The notes below the pieces were generated by a model. The model was given only the letters and a program-made list of their open reading frames with translations, did not search any database and was not told where the DNA came from. DNA of 64,000 nt from contig CAMUYQ010000005.1 of the NCBI GenBank assembly GCA_947165025.1, positions 104,738 through 168,737 of the forward strand, written 5' to 3'. The position numbers were made by a program, and so were the translations under genes. Origin of the DNA: an uncultured Lachnospiraceae bacterium (GTDB lineage: Bacteria; Bacillota; Clostridia; Lachnospirales; Lachnospiraceae). Positions 50,962-60,759 of this stretch are shown piece after piece; the first letter of the stretch is position 1; each line of letters opens with the position of its first letter.

Positions 50962-51636
50962 TTATTTTACCCCTTTCTTTTTGCTAATCCAATCAGTGTA
51001 TTGAATAAACTTAGTCTTATTCTTGAACTCATCGAAGATTTCATCCGGCATCCCGCCGTATACAAGAACGATTTCGGGCTGTAATTCCTCAATCATGGCG
51101 CGGAGCCCTTCTTTGAAGTAGTGTTTGTTTTCCCGACTCTTAATGCATCCATATGTGCCAATGGATACAATGCTATGTTTCGGTAATCCTACAAATGCTA
51201 TCTTTTCGGGAAGGACACAAGTTGTATAAGTGCGTTCATCGCTCCAGCGTACATTCGGGATAACGTAAATCCCCTTTGATTGAAGATAATGTCCTACGGC
51301 GCGGTTCATATAAGTATTAGCAATCTGCAATACCAAGGGCATGTCACGATAGAGGCTGCAGTCCGGACTTACAACCCCGGGAAAGTTTATCAGTTCATCC
51401 AGATAATCATCTGTGGCAGTAAGAATGTCAGCGAACTTGATATCATGCTCGTAGAAAACAATGAATTCGCTGTAATCCTTTGTCTGACCGCGAAGACTGA
51501 ACGGAATGGTGTCTTTGGGGATGATGAATTCCGAGGGAGCTTTAATGGCCGGTATTTCAAACACGCCCATAAATTCTGCGGTTCTTACCAAATCTGCTCT
51601 GAAACCATCATCAACAATGTTCTTTTTTGTACTCAT
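50962..51636 (-). CDS. DUF4417 protein
   Basis: A 224-residue soluble protein with a central IYVIPNVRWSDERTYTTC segment, then GIKHS-like VGLPKHSIVSIGTYGC and a C-terminal VLVYGGMP. These match the DUF4417 family, found on phages, plasmids and integrative elements; its function is unknown. It heads the minus-strand cassette, its stop abutting the start of the toxin-like gene. A good AGGAGGT ribosome site precedes the ATG. It may be part of the toxin system or only linked to it. Confidence 0.75.
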   Translation of the reverse strand: MSTKKNIVDDGFRADLVRTAEFMGVFEIPAIKAPSEFIIPKDTIPFSLRGQTKDYSEFIVFYEHDIKFADILTATDDYLDELINFPGVVSPDCSLYRDMPLVLQIANTYMNRAVGHYLQSKGIYVIPNVRWSDERTYTTCVLPEKIAFVGLPKHSIVSIGTYGCIKSRENKHYFKEGLRAMIEELQPEIVLVYGGMPDEIFDEFKNKTKFIQYTDWISKKKGVK

Positions 51637-51843
51637 GCGAAGTACCTCCTTTGTTTTATTTGCCTTTAGTTTAGAGACAAACAGGTAGGGTGTCGTATCT
51701 TCACAAGATATGCATATTCACGGCATTAGAGCCTGTTGTGGCTATGAAAAGTGCTAATAATTGGACGCAAAATAACGGATTTATAACTTGGCAAGATATT
51801 AATCTTTTGCAGAAATCACCTCGGCTACAAAAGTAATTACAAT

Positions 51844-51877
51844 TTGCATATTAAATATCACTACAATATGATATAAT
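51844..51877 (+). promoter_or_regulatory. Promoter of the restriction-defence operon
   Basis: TTGCAT (51844-51849), 17 nt, TATGAT (51867-51872), overlapping a consensus TATAAT (51872-51877). It lies 36 nt before the Phd-like gene. The remaining part of 51637-51843 shows nothing else recognisable. Confidence 0.55.
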
Positions 51878-51913
51878 CGATGTGTAGGTTTGTAGATTTG
51901 GAAAGGAAAAGAT

Positions 51914-52123
51914 ATGAGCGATCCTAAGAAAAAAAAAGTACCAATGGAGCATTTCAATATGTCGGATTTTTTACGCGGGCAGGCATCCAGGATAATCACA
52001 TCTATTGCGGACGAAGACAAAACCGGCTTTGTACTGAAGAATGGCAAACCCAAGGCGGTGATCATGTCTAATGAAAGATATGAAAGACTGCTTGCTGCGG
52101 GTATAGATATAAATGAATTTTAA
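51914..52123 (+). CDS. Phd/YefM-like antitoxin, no partner toxin
   Basis: A 69-residue protein. An N-terminal Lys-rich stretch is followed by FNMSDFLRGQASRIITSI and the Phd/YefM end FVLKNGKPKAVIMSNERYERLL. Such proteins bind DNA and neutralise Doc or RelE toxins. None is adjacent here; the next gene is hsdM, 18 nt later. A role as transcriptional repressor of the restriction operon is therefore likely, but inferred. Confidence 0.8.
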   Translation: MSDPKKKKVPMEHFNMSDFLRGQASRIITSIADEDKTGFVLKNGKPKAVIMSNERYERLLAAGIDINEF

Positions 52124-52141
52124 ACAGGGAGGACATTATTA

Positions 52142-54298
52142 ATGTCATACAGTAAGATTACGCAGGTTATGATGGATGACACATCCATAGACGCATCAAA
52201 AGAGGTTGCGATGGTGTTTTCAATCGCCAACACTTTGAGAGGACCGTATAAGCCTGAGAGATATAAAGACGTTATCATTCCGATGATCATTCTTAGAAGA
52301 TTGGAATGTGCTCTTGCTAAAACAAAAAAGGCAGTTGTAGATGCTTATAAGAAAAAGCCGGATACACCTGAACAGATTCTCTGCAAGAAATCCGGGTATC
52401 AGTTTTATAATACCTGCGAATTTGATTTAAAGAGTCTGTTGACAGAGGCACCTTCTATTGTTGAGAACCTGACATTCTACATAGATTCTTTCTCTTCAAA
52501 TGTGCAGTCAATTTTTGAAGAATTGAAATTTAAGGAAGAAATCAAGAATCTTGACAAGAACAACCGACTTCTTGGCGTTGTAAAGAAGTTTTCCGAACTC
52601 GACCTGGATCCCGATACTGTTGACGGACATAAGATGGGCTATATGTTCGAAGAAATAATCAGAAGATTTTCCGAGAACGCTGAGGCCGGTGACCACTATA
52701 CTCCGCGTGAGGTTATAAGACTCCTTAGCAGCATCCTGCTTGCAGAAGGCTGTAATGACGTTTTTAATGAAGGCCGTGAGATTACCGTGCTCGATATGGC
52801 TTGCGGAACCGGCGGTATGCTTTCAACCTGCCATGATTTTATCGTTCGTATGAATCCCGATGCCAATGTCAGACTCTTCGGACAGGAGAATAATCCGGAA
52901 TCACATGCTATCTGTCTTGCCGATATGCTTATCAAGAATCAGGCAGCTGAGAATATAAGATTTGCAGACACCATGAAGGAAGACTGTTTTGAAAAAACGT
53001 CCATGAGATTTGTTATAGCCAATCCACCTTTTGGCGAATCATGGGGCGGCAAAGATGCAGGTGATGGTGTTGAAAAAGCAGTGCGGGATGAATATAAGAA
53101 AGCTCCCGGAGGAAGATTTGGAGCAGGATTACCTGCAACAGGCGATATGCAGCTTCTTTTTATGCAGCACGCCATTTACAAGATGCAGGACGGGAACGGA
53201 CGCGCAGCCATTATAAGCAATGGATCGCCTCTGTTCTCGGGTAATACAACAAGCGGAGAAAGCCAGATCAGACGCATGATGCTTGAAGAAGATCTTGTGG
53301 AGGCTATCATTGCGCTACCATCACAGCTCTTTTATAACACGGATATTGCTATCTATGCATTCATCTTGTCAAAGGGAAAGAGAAAAGAGCGTATAAACAA
53401 GGTCCAACTCATTGATGCTACAGATATGTGGGTTCCGCTAAAGAGATCATTGGGTAAAAAGAGACGAGAGGTTTCCAATGATCAGATCCGCTTTATTAAT
53501 GAAGTATATGCGGACTTCGCTCCTTGTGAGCGAAAGCAGTATTCCGATAAAAGAAGATGCGATTGTGTTATCAAATCAAAGATTTTTGACAGAGAAGAAT
53601 TCCTCTATAAAGAGTGGTCTGTATATCAGCCACTGCAAAGACGCGGCATGATAAATGCCGATACGATAGAGACGCTTCGTACAAGTGCGTATTTTACTGC
53701 TAATACAAATATCTATAATGAAGCGAAGTGCGAAGAACTTGCTGAGACGGATCCCAGAAGTGCTTCGGATGAAAAGGCATATCAAAAGCAGCTTAAGGGA
53801 AAAGAGTTCACGGAGGCAGTTATAAATGCCTTACGAAAGAATGCGTCTGAAGAAGTATTTATGGATTTCGCAGCTTTTCAGGATGTGCTTAAGAAGATAT
53901 TGAAAGATATTGATGGGATGACTCCGTCAAGACTATCCGGAATAGCAATGGAAATGTCTGTTATAGACAAAACTGCCAAGGTGCAAAAAGACAAAAAGAA
54001 GCAGGTCATTCTTGACACTACAACAAAGGATACCGAGATCATCAGGCTAAACCAGGATGTGGAGGATTATATGCAGGCAGAAGTAGTACCCCACGTGCCT
54101 GATGCGGTATGGAAGTATGAGTTTGATGAAACGAAGCCCGAGAGCAATACCAATAAAGAAAAGCTTGGGGCGGAGTTTCCGTTCACCAGATATTTCTATG
54201 AGTATCATGAACCCGAGAAAGCAGATGATTTGCTGGAGCAGTTCATGGAGCTGGAAGAGTCTCTGGCAGAGAAAATCAAAACATTGCAGGATAAATAA
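52142..54298 (+). CDS. hsdM: Type I restriction-modification DNA methyltransferase (HsdM)
   Basis: A 718-residue adenine methyltransferase. It has the N-terminal HsdM helical domain, the SAM-binding VLDMACGTGGMLST (from about residue 216) and the catalytic NPPF at 294-297 (ANPPFGESWGG). A C-terminal extension from about 560 is longer than in classic HsdM and rich in Lys/Glu. GGGAGG precedes the ATG. It modifies N6 of adenine in the sequence chosen by HsdS. Confidence 0.94.
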   Translation: MSYSKITQVMMDDTSIDASKEVAMVFSIANTLRGPYKPERYKDVIIPMIILRRLECALAKTKKAVVDAYKKKPDTPEQILCKKSGYQFYNTCEFDLKSLLTEAPSIVENLTFYIDSFSSNVQSIFEELKFKEEIKNLDKNNRLLGVVKKFSELDLDPDTVDGHKMGYMFEEIIRRFSENAEAGDHYTPREVIRLLSSILLAEGCNDVFNEGREITVLDMACGTGGMLSTCHDFIVRMNPDANVRLFGQENNPESHAICLADMLIKNQAAENIRFADTMKEDCFEKTSMRFVIANPPFGESWGGKDAGDGVEKAVRDEYKKAPGGRFGAGLPATGDMQLLFMQHAIYKMQDGNGRAAIISNGSPLFSGNTTSGESQIRRMMLEEDLVEAIIALPSQLFYNTDIAIYAFILSKGKRKERINKVQLIDATDMWVPLKRSLGKKRREVSNDQIRFINEVYADFAPCERKQYSDKRRCDCVIKSKIFDREEFLYKEWSVYQPLQRRGMINADTIETLRTSAYFTANTNIYNEAKCEELAETDPRSASDEKAYQKQLKGKEFTEAVINALRKNASEEVFMDFAAFQDVLKKILKDIDGMTPSRLSGIAMEMSVIDKTAKVQKDKKKQVILDTTTKDTEIIRLNQDVEDYMQAEVVPHVPDAVWKYEFDETKPESNTNKEKLGAEFPFTRYFYEYHEPEKADDLLEQFMELEESLAEKIKTLQDK

Positions 54299-54324
54299 TT
54301 TGTTAAAGGAAATCAGATACCGTT

Positions 54325-55680
54325 ATGGCAAATAAAATGAAAGACAGTGGTTGTATCTGGATCGGGGATATTCCCACCACATGGAATACAAAGAGAATAA
54401 AGTATCTCGCAACTTTGAAGGGACGTATCGGATGGCAGGGTCTTACTACTGATGAATACCAGGATGAAGGAGCTTACCTGATTACGGGCGTCGATTTTTG
54501 TAATGGTGGGATAGACTGGGAAAACTGCGAGCATGTTCCGATGAGCCGATGGGAAGAGGCAAAGGAAATCCAGATTGAAAACGGAGATCTTTTAATCACA
54601 AAGGACGGAACAATCGGAAAGGTTGCAATTGTTTCCGGCATACCCGGAGAGACATCTCTTAATAGCGGAGTGCTTCGTATCATGACTTATGAGGGCTATA
54701 ATCGCAGGTTCTTGTATTGGGTGTTACAGTCGGATGTGTTCTGGAACTGGTTCAATTATAAGAATGCAGGAAACAGTACCATTCAACATCTTTATCAAGG
54801 GGATTTCGCAGAGTTTATCTATGCATTTCCCGATGAGAAGGAACAGCTTGCTATTGCAGATTTTCTGGATGGGAAATGTGCCAAGATTGACGGTATCATT
54901 GCTGACTTGGAGAAGCAGATAGAGCTTCTGAAAAAATACAAGAAGTCCCTAATTACTGAGGCTGTTACAAAAGGATTAAGCCAAACAACTTTAACTAAAC
55001 AAACGGATGTTGAATGTGTTAAGAGAATACCTATAAATTGGGAGGTTCGTAAGATTAAATATTTGGTCGATGCTGACCAAGTATATCCAATAGGTGACGG
55101 TGACCATGGGTTAATAAGTGCGGATGATTATTTGCAAGAAGGAATTCCGTATATAAGAGTGCTTAATTTAAGTTGGGGCGAAGGATTAAAATTTGAAAAC
55201 ATTGTTTATATCTCAGACGATATGAACAATCAGATTAGAAACAGTCAACTTAAACCAAATGATTTGTTGATTGCGAAAACGGGTGCAACTATTGGAAAAA
55301 CCGCTATAGTGCCTGAAAATGTGCCGATTAGTAATACTACGTCACATGTAGGAAAAATCACGTTACCCAAGAGATATCATTCAAAGTACTTTTTCTATGT
55401 ATTAACATCTGATGTTGTTCAAAAACAGATAGAAGATTTATCTGCTATGCAAAGTACAAGACCTGAATTAGGTGTTGAAGGCATGAAGAACCTACATGTG
55501 ACGGTACCTCCGCTTGAAGAACAAGTTCTGATAACAGAGTATTTAGATGAAAAATGTGCTGTAATTATGCGGGTATTATCAGAAAAAGGATGTCAGCTGG
55601 AACATGTACAGCAGATGAAAAAATCTTTGATATACGAATACGTTACCGGTAAGAAGCGCGTCGCAGGATATGAAGAATAA
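54325..55680 (+). CDS. hsdS: Type I restriction specificity subunit (HsdS)
   Basis: A 451-residue specificity subunit with two target-recognition domains (about 5-185 and 230-410). Each is followed by a coiled spacer: KIDGIIADLEKQIELLKKYK, and a second one with EHVQQMKKSLIYEYV. The first TRD region is of ordinary base composition, while from about 54960 the DNA becomes clearly AT-richer. This suggests that the second TRD was acquired by recombination. The recognition sequence cannot be predicted. Confidence 0.92.
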   Translation: MANKMKDSGCIWIGDIPTTWNTKRIKYLATLKGRIGWQGLTTDEYQDEGAYLITGVDFCNGGIDWENCEHVPMSRWEEAKEIQIENGDLLITKDGTIGKVAIVSGIPGETSLNSGVLRIMTYEGYNRRFLYWVLQSDVFWNWFNYKNAGNSTIQHLYQGDFAEFIYAFPDEKEQLAIADFLDGKCAKIDGIIADLEKQIELLKKYKKSLITEAVTKGLSQTTLTKQTDVECVKRIPINWEVRKIKYLVDADQVYPIGDGDHGLISADDYLQEGIPYIRVLNLSWGEGLKFENIVYISDDMNNQIRNSQLKPNDLLIAKTGATIGKTAIVPENVPISNTTSHVGKITLPKRYHSKYFFYVLTSDVVQKQIEDLSAMQSTRPELGVEGMKNLHVTVPPLEEQVLITEYLDEKCAVIMRVLSEKGCQLEHVQQMKKSLIYEYVTGKKRVAGYEE

Positions 55681-55700
55681 GTTTTAAGGAGGCCTTTACC

Positions 55701-58700
55701 ATGCCTATCAAAGCAGACCAACTCAGAGAAAAAGAAGATTATCAAAAACTGATCATGGAACGTCTCCATGAGGACAATGGTTTTCGGATTAGACCGAATA
55801 CCGCATATCGAGCCGGGCTTGCTATGGATACGGATGTCTTGATGGAATTCTTTGAAAAGACTCAGGGAGATACCTTAGAGAAGCTACGTAAAATCTATAA
55901 GGATCGGACTGAAGAGACCATAATTAATTACATCAATGCGGAGATCAACAAAGAAAGCCGCGGCCTTATTGATGTAATAAAGCATGGCGTGGAGTTTGAC
56001 AATGGGTCGGCTTTAAAACTTATGTATCGTAAGCCTGACAGTACTATCAATACCAGAGAGGTTGAGAATTATAAGAATAATATTTTTTCTGCGATGGAAG
56101 AAGTTAATCACAAGGCGGATGAAAGAATAGATCTTGTACTCTTCTTAAATGGAATAGCTATTTTTGCGGTAGAGCTTAAGTGCAACACCTCCGGACAGTA
56201 CTATGGAGATGCAATAGACCAGTATAGAGAAAGACGTGATCCAAGCACCAGATTGTTTAAGCCAAAGGTTGGAGTACTTGCTTCCTTTGCCATGGATCTT
56301 GAGGAGGTTTACTTTACAACAGAGCTTAAAGGAAAGGATACCTTCTTCAATCCATTTAACATCGGTGATAATTATGGAAAAGGCAATCCCCACAATGATG
56401 AGACCGGAATAAATGTGTCTTATATGTGGGAGGATATCTGGACAAAGGACAAGATACTTCTCCTAATAGAGCGCTTTATCTATATCAAAAAGAAAGAGCG
56501 CAGAGATGCTGACACCGGTAAGATTCATAAGTCAAAGGAACTGATATTCCCGAGATTTCATCAGTTGCGCGCGGTGGAACGTGTGATGCAGGATGTAATG
56601 GTGAATCATTCTGACTGCAATTATCTGATAGAGCATTCGGCAGGCTCCGGTAAAACGGAAACCATATCATGGCTGGCCCATATACTGTCAACTGTACATG
56701 ATGATGAGAACAATAATATTTTTGATACGGTACTTGTTATTACAGACCGTATTATAGTTGATCGCCAGCTCCAGGAAGCAATTCTTGGAATTGAGCACAA
56801 GAGCGGACAGGTGAAAGTGATGGATGATAAGTGCGATTCCGCAGACCTTGCGGAGGCACTTCATGGAAATACCAAGATCATCGTTACTACCATCCATAAG
56901 TTCTATTACATCTTGGATAATAGTCTTCTTAGAGATTTAAAAAATAAGACATTTGCAGTGCTTATTGATGAAGCACATTCTTCAACAGAAGGTGTCTATA
57001 TGCAATCGGTTACAAGTGTGCTTGGCAATGAGTCTTCTGATGAAGAAATGACAGAAGAAGACAAGATGCTTGAAGAGATACAAAGATCCGGGAAACAGGA
57101 TAATGTTTCCATAATCGCATTTACCGCAACACCAAAGCCGGACACGATACAGTTGTTTGGAACCCTGAATGCCCAGGGGCAAAAAGAATCCTTTGACTTG
57201 TATTCGATGAAGCAGGCAATTGAGGAGCATTATATCTTAAATGTCCTTGATAACTATGTAACCTGGAGGACATATTGCCACATAAATAAGGCGATACAGG
57301 ACGATCCGGAATTAAAGACTATAGCTGCTAAGCGCAAGATGGCCCGTTTCATCGATCTTCATGAAACGAATATCAGACAAAAAGTTGAAATCATCATTGA
57401 ACATTTCAGAGCCAACGTCGCAGGTTGTCTTGATGGTAAGGCCAAAGCGATGGTGGTTACTTCGTCACGCCCCGCGGCAGTAAGGTACCGTCAGGAGTTT
57501 GAAAAGTATATCAACGAACAGGGGTACACCGGTATTAAGGCACTCGTAGCTTTTTCCGGGAAAGTTAAGGTAAAAGATGACGACGGGAGTGAGAGAGAAT
57601 ACACCGAAAGTTCCATGAATGGCTTTAAGGAAGAGGAACTCAGGTATGAGTTTGACCGCAGTTGCTATCAGGTCCTTCTGGTCGCTGACAAGTATCAGAT
57701 CGGGTTCGATCAGCCAAAGCTTTGCGCAATGTATGTTGACAAAAAGCTTAAGGGAACGGCGGCTGTGCAGACATTATCGCGGCTAAATCGCATCTGCCCG
57801 CCTTACGAAAAGACAACCTTCGTCCTTGATTTTAAAAATTCCTATGATGATATTGTCGAAGCATTCAAGCCATATTACAAAGGTACCATTCTTTTTGAGA
57901 CCATATCGCCTTCGGATATAAGGGATTTAGACAGAGAAATAGATGAGTACAATATCTTGAATTGGGATGATATTGAGGCGTTTAATGTATTCCTTTATCA
58001 GGAAAAACGTACCAATCGAGATAAGGAGAAAATGTGGTCACTCCTTGATACGGCGGTCAGAGAATTTAACAAACGGAGTGAGGATGAACAGCTTCAGATA
58101 AAAAGGACTATCCGTAGATTTTTGAAGGGATATTGCTTCCTTATTCAGGCAACCTGCTATGAGAATCTGGAACTCCATAAGAAATATAACTATCTCTCCT
58201 ACCTTGTTAAAGAATTGAATCCCGGTGGCGGCGGAAATAATTTTGATATTGCGGATAAGATAACCGTAAGCGATTTCCGGCAAAAACAGTTGGAGGAGCA
58301 TAAAGGCGGAGAGGTTGAAGCAAAACCTGAAGTAAAGATCAAGAAGCCCAAGCCTGCAACACTTGAAGAACAGCAAAAGAAAAAACTATCTGAAATCATT
58401 GTTGAAGTGAATGCTTTATATGATAAGAACTATGAGCCTGCTTTCACAACCAAGGCTGCAATGCAGATAAGAGATCTTTTGCTTAAGAATGCTGAAGTCA
58501 GAGAACGTCTGGAAAAGAGCGCCCAAAACAATGAGCTGAAAGAATTCAAATTTACATATGATGATTGTGTTCAGGAGGTATTGATCGAAGGATATGATCA
58601 GAATGTAGATTTTTACACGCTGCTCTTGAATAATGAGGAAGTTCGGGCAAAATTTGCAAATGTCTTCCTGCGAGAGGTGTACACACTTTTGCGAGCGGCA

Positions 58701-58760
58701 AGGGGTGATCGTACGGAAATAGATTATGTTGTAAGAATGGACGAAGAGGATGGCGAATAA
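55701..58760 (+). CDS. hsdR: Type I restriction endonuclease and translocase (HsdR)
   Basis: A 1019-residue subunit. The N-terminal nuclease domain has a PD-(D/E)xK-like core with VELKCNTSGQYYG. The helicase core has Walker A HSAGSGKTETISW (K318) and DEAH at 423-426. TATPKP and the later LSRLNRICP form motifs III and VI. A helical C-terminal domain follows, including a charged segment at about 865-900. Ribosome site AAGGAGG. It translocates DNA and cuts unmodified foreign DNA. The stop overlaps the next gene by 11 nt. Confidence 0.94.
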   Translation: MPIKADQLREKEDYQKLIMERLHEDNGFRIRPNTAYRAGLAMDTDVLMEFFEKTQGDTLEKLRKIYKDRTEETIINYINAEINKESRGLIDVIKHGVEFDNGSALKLMYRKPDSTINTREVENYKNNIFSAMEEVNHKADERIDLVLFLNGIAIFAVELKCNTSGQYYGDAIDQYRERRDPSTRLFKPKVGVLASFAMDLEEVYFTTELKGKDTFFNPFNIGDNYGKGNPHNDETGINVSYMWEDIWTKDKILLLIERFIYIKKKERRDADTGKIHKSKELIFPRFHQLRAVERVMQDVMVNHSDCNYLIEHSAGSGKTETISWLAHILSTVHDDENNNIFDTVLVITDRIIVDRQLQEAILGIEHKSGQVKVMDDKCDSADLAEALHGNTKIIVTTIHKFYYILDNSLLRDLKNKTFAVLIDEAHSSTEGVYMQSVTSVLGNESSDEEMTEEDKMLEEIQRSGKQDNVSIIAFTATPKPDTIQLFGTLNAQGQKESFDLYSMKQAIEEHYILNVLDNYVTWRTYCHINKAIQDDPELKTIAAKRKMARFIDLHETNIRQKVEIIIEHFRANVAGCLDGKAKAMVVTSSRPAAVRYRQEFEKYINEQGYTGIKALVAFSGKVKVKDDDGSEREYTESSMNGFKEEELRYEFDRSCYQVLLVADKYQIGFDQPKLCAMYVDKKLKGTAAVQTLSRLNRICPPYEKTTFVLDFKNSYDDIVEAFKPYYKGTILFETISPSDIRDLDREIDEYNILNWDDIEAFNVFLYQEKRTNRDKEKMWSLLDTAVREFNKRSEDEQLQIKRTIRRFLKGYCFLIQATCYENLELHKKYNYLSYLVKELNPGGGGNNFDIADKITVSDFRQKQLEEHKGGEVEAKPEVKIKKPKPATLEEQQKKKLSEIIVEVNALYDKNYEPAFTTKAAMQIRDLLLKNAEVRERLEKSAQNNELKEFKFTYDDCVQEVLIEGYDQNVDFYTLLLNNEEVRAKFANVFLREVYTLLRAARGDRTEIDYVVRMDEEDGE

Positions 58761-60207
58761 GCAAAATCCGTTTAAGCCTTTTATTAAGGATTTTGAAGCG
58801 GAAGCGGAGAAGTTTTTAATTAAATATGGGTACAAAGACGCTCTGACAGATCCGCGTCCGATTGACATCCGCGACATCGTTACAAGATGCATGTCGCTTG
58901 AGGTCGTTGATACGGAAAGCCTGTCTCCGGATTATTCTGTGCAAGGTATTATTACTTTTTCAAAGGGAATTGTTCAGGTATATGATTGGGGTGAAGAAGA
59001 ATATGTAGGGTATGAGGTGGAAGCCCCCACGGTCTTTATTGACGCAGATATTATGAGCGAGGGATATATCAATAAACTGCTGGCTCACGAGGCTTTTCAC
59101 TGGTACAAACACAGGCAGTATTTTGTATATCAAAAGTCTCACTGCCTGGGGGATGCTTTTGCTTTCCGCTGTGACAAACATTATTCCAAAGATGTATCTG
59201 ATTCAGGTTGGACAGATGAAGAAACAATGGAATGGCAGGCAAGAAAAATAGCAGCGATGCTGCTTTTGCCTCGAAACGCTCTTATGAACAAGGTAAGGGA
59301 GCTATCCGGATGGGAGAAAAATGGAGAGGCACTTGATGCTCAGGAAGAGAAGCACGTCATCTCCGCGCTGGCTTCTTTCTTCTGTGTTACTGAGTACACA
59401 GTGGCTCGCAGGCTATATGATCTGGGATATGCCGTGACGGAGATTTCTTTAGGTGAGAAAAGAACACGTCCGGATGCTCGCCGTTTGCATAAAAGCCAAC
59501 AAAAAACACAAAGTCCCAGAATATCCTTGGAAGAAGCGTTTGAGCTTTATTGTAACAACAGACTATTCAGAGATTATATAAATACAGGGGCTTTCAGATA
59601 TAGGGGAATTGGCTTTTTCTCAATATTGCAGGTTAGAGCCGCAAATATGCCGGATTATCTGACCTTTGGCGAAAAACTCGAACCGACCAAGAATAATCTG
59701 AATTCCTGTGGTGTGATGTTCCACCAGAATCAGGTTTATACAAAGAAAAGAACATTTACAAATACACCGCAGAATGCGGAAGTTCTTGATAGGACCGGAA
59801 AATATGTAAAAAGCTTTAATGCGATTCATGAGAGAAAAGCAGAGAATAGCATATCGGCCAATGAGATGATGTTTGGCTATATGCAGCGTGAAAAATGGAA
59901 CACGGCTATTTTTCAGGACAAAACATTGCTTGCACCTATGGATTACACAAGAGTACAGAAAGCAGATCATATATTTAAGATGCCTGCATATGTTGCCATG
60001 GCTGTTGGATTATCTCTGACTCTTTCGGAATTTCAAGATGTCATCCGGCAGGCTGGACTAAGCCTTAAGGAAGGGGATAAAACGGATGATGCATACTCCT
60101 TTATCCTGTCCTCCATGCAAGGCCTTGGCATTGATGAATGTAATGATTTCCTTGAAAAAGTAGGCATTCCAAAACTTGGAACACATACACGAGATTGGAG
60201 CAAATAA
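58750..60207 (+). CDS. ImmA/IrrE-type metallopeptidase fused to a long C-terminal region
   Basis: A 485-residue protein. Residues 40-210 hold an IrrE/ImmA-like domain with the zinc motif HEAFH at 113-117 (LLAHEAFHWYKH). A helical segment follows, then a C-terminal part (about 250-485) without recognised motifs. ImmA/IrrE proteins cleave repressors in response to DNA damage or phage signals. It overlaps hsdR by 11 nt and kptA by 1 nt, so it belongs to the defence operon. The target may be a repressor such as the Phd-like protein; that is inference. Confidence 0.82.
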   Translation: MANKQNPFKPFIKDFEAEAEKFLIKYGYKDALTDPRPIDIRDIVTRCMSLEVVDTESLSPDYSVQGIITFSKGIVQVYDWGEEEYVGYEVEAPTVFIDADIMSEGYINKLLAHEAFHWYKHRQYFVYQKSHCLGDAFAFRCDKHYSKDVSDSGWTDEETMEWQARKIAAMLLLPRNALMNKVRELSGWEKNGEALDAQEEKHVISALASFFCVTEYTVARRLYDLGYAVTEISLGEKRTRPDARRLHKSQQKTQSPRISLEEAFELYCNNRLFRDYINTGAFRYRGIGFFSILQVRAANMPDYLTFGEKLEPTKNNLNSCGVMFHQNQVYTKKRTFTNTPQNAEVLDRTGKYVKSFNAIHERKAENSISANEMMFGYMQREKWNTAIFQDKTLLAPMDYTRVQKADHIFKMPAYVAMAVGLSLTLSEFQDVIRQAGLSLKEGDKTDDAYSFILSSMQGLGIDECNDFLEKVGIPKLGTHTRDWSK

Positions 60208-60740
60208 TGGGATTGAATGATATAAGCAAGTATATTGCATTGATATTAAGGCATAAGCCGGAAACAATAGGGATAACGTTGGATGAACACGGCTGGGCAA
60301 GTGTTTCAGAATTAATTGATGGCATAGCAAAGACGTATGATTTCAATATGAATATGCTTGAGGAAATAGTTGCCTCTGATAATAAGCAGAGATATTCATT
60401 TAATGAAGATCATACGCTCATTCGGGCGAATCAGGGGCATTCCATCCCTGTAGATGTGGAGCTTGAAGAGGTCGCTCCTCCGGACATACTTTATCATGGA
60501 ACCGGCGAAAAGTATGTGGACTCTATTGATGCACAGGGGTTAATACCTAAGTCCCGCCTTTATGTGCATCTTTCTGGAGATAAGGATACTGCTGTAAAAG
60601 TCGGACAGCGTCATGGGAAACCGGTGGTTTATGTAGTTGAAAGTGGAATTATGTATAAAGAAGGATTCAAGTTTTTCCGATCCGTAAACGGGGTGTGGCT
60701 GACTAAAGAAGTTCCTGTTAGGTATATGCAGAAATGCTGA
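60207..60740 (+). CDS. kptA: RNA 2'-phosphotransferase (KptA/Tpt1)
   Basis: A 177-residue enzyme that moves the 2'-phosphate of an RNA splice junction to NAD+. Family motifs are present: ISKYIALILRHKPE with the Arg-His pair, RANQGHS, LYHGT and VHLSGD. The start overlaps the upstream stop (TAATG), which fixes it at 60207. KptA in bacteria has no clear splicing partner. Its place at the end of a restriction operon suggests RNA repair or ADP-ribosyl transfer in defence. A strong hairpin follows. Confidence 0.9.
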   Translation: MGLNDISKYIALILRHKPETIGITLDEHGWASVSELIDGIAKTYDFNMNMLEEIVASDNKQRYSFNEDHTLIRANQGHSIPVDVELEEVAPPDILYHGTGEKYVDSIDAQGLIPKSRLYVHLSGDKDTAVKVGQRHGKPVVYVVESGIMYKEGFKFFRSVNGVWLTKEVPVRYMQKC

Positions 60741-60759
60741 TGATAAGTTTATATGAGAT

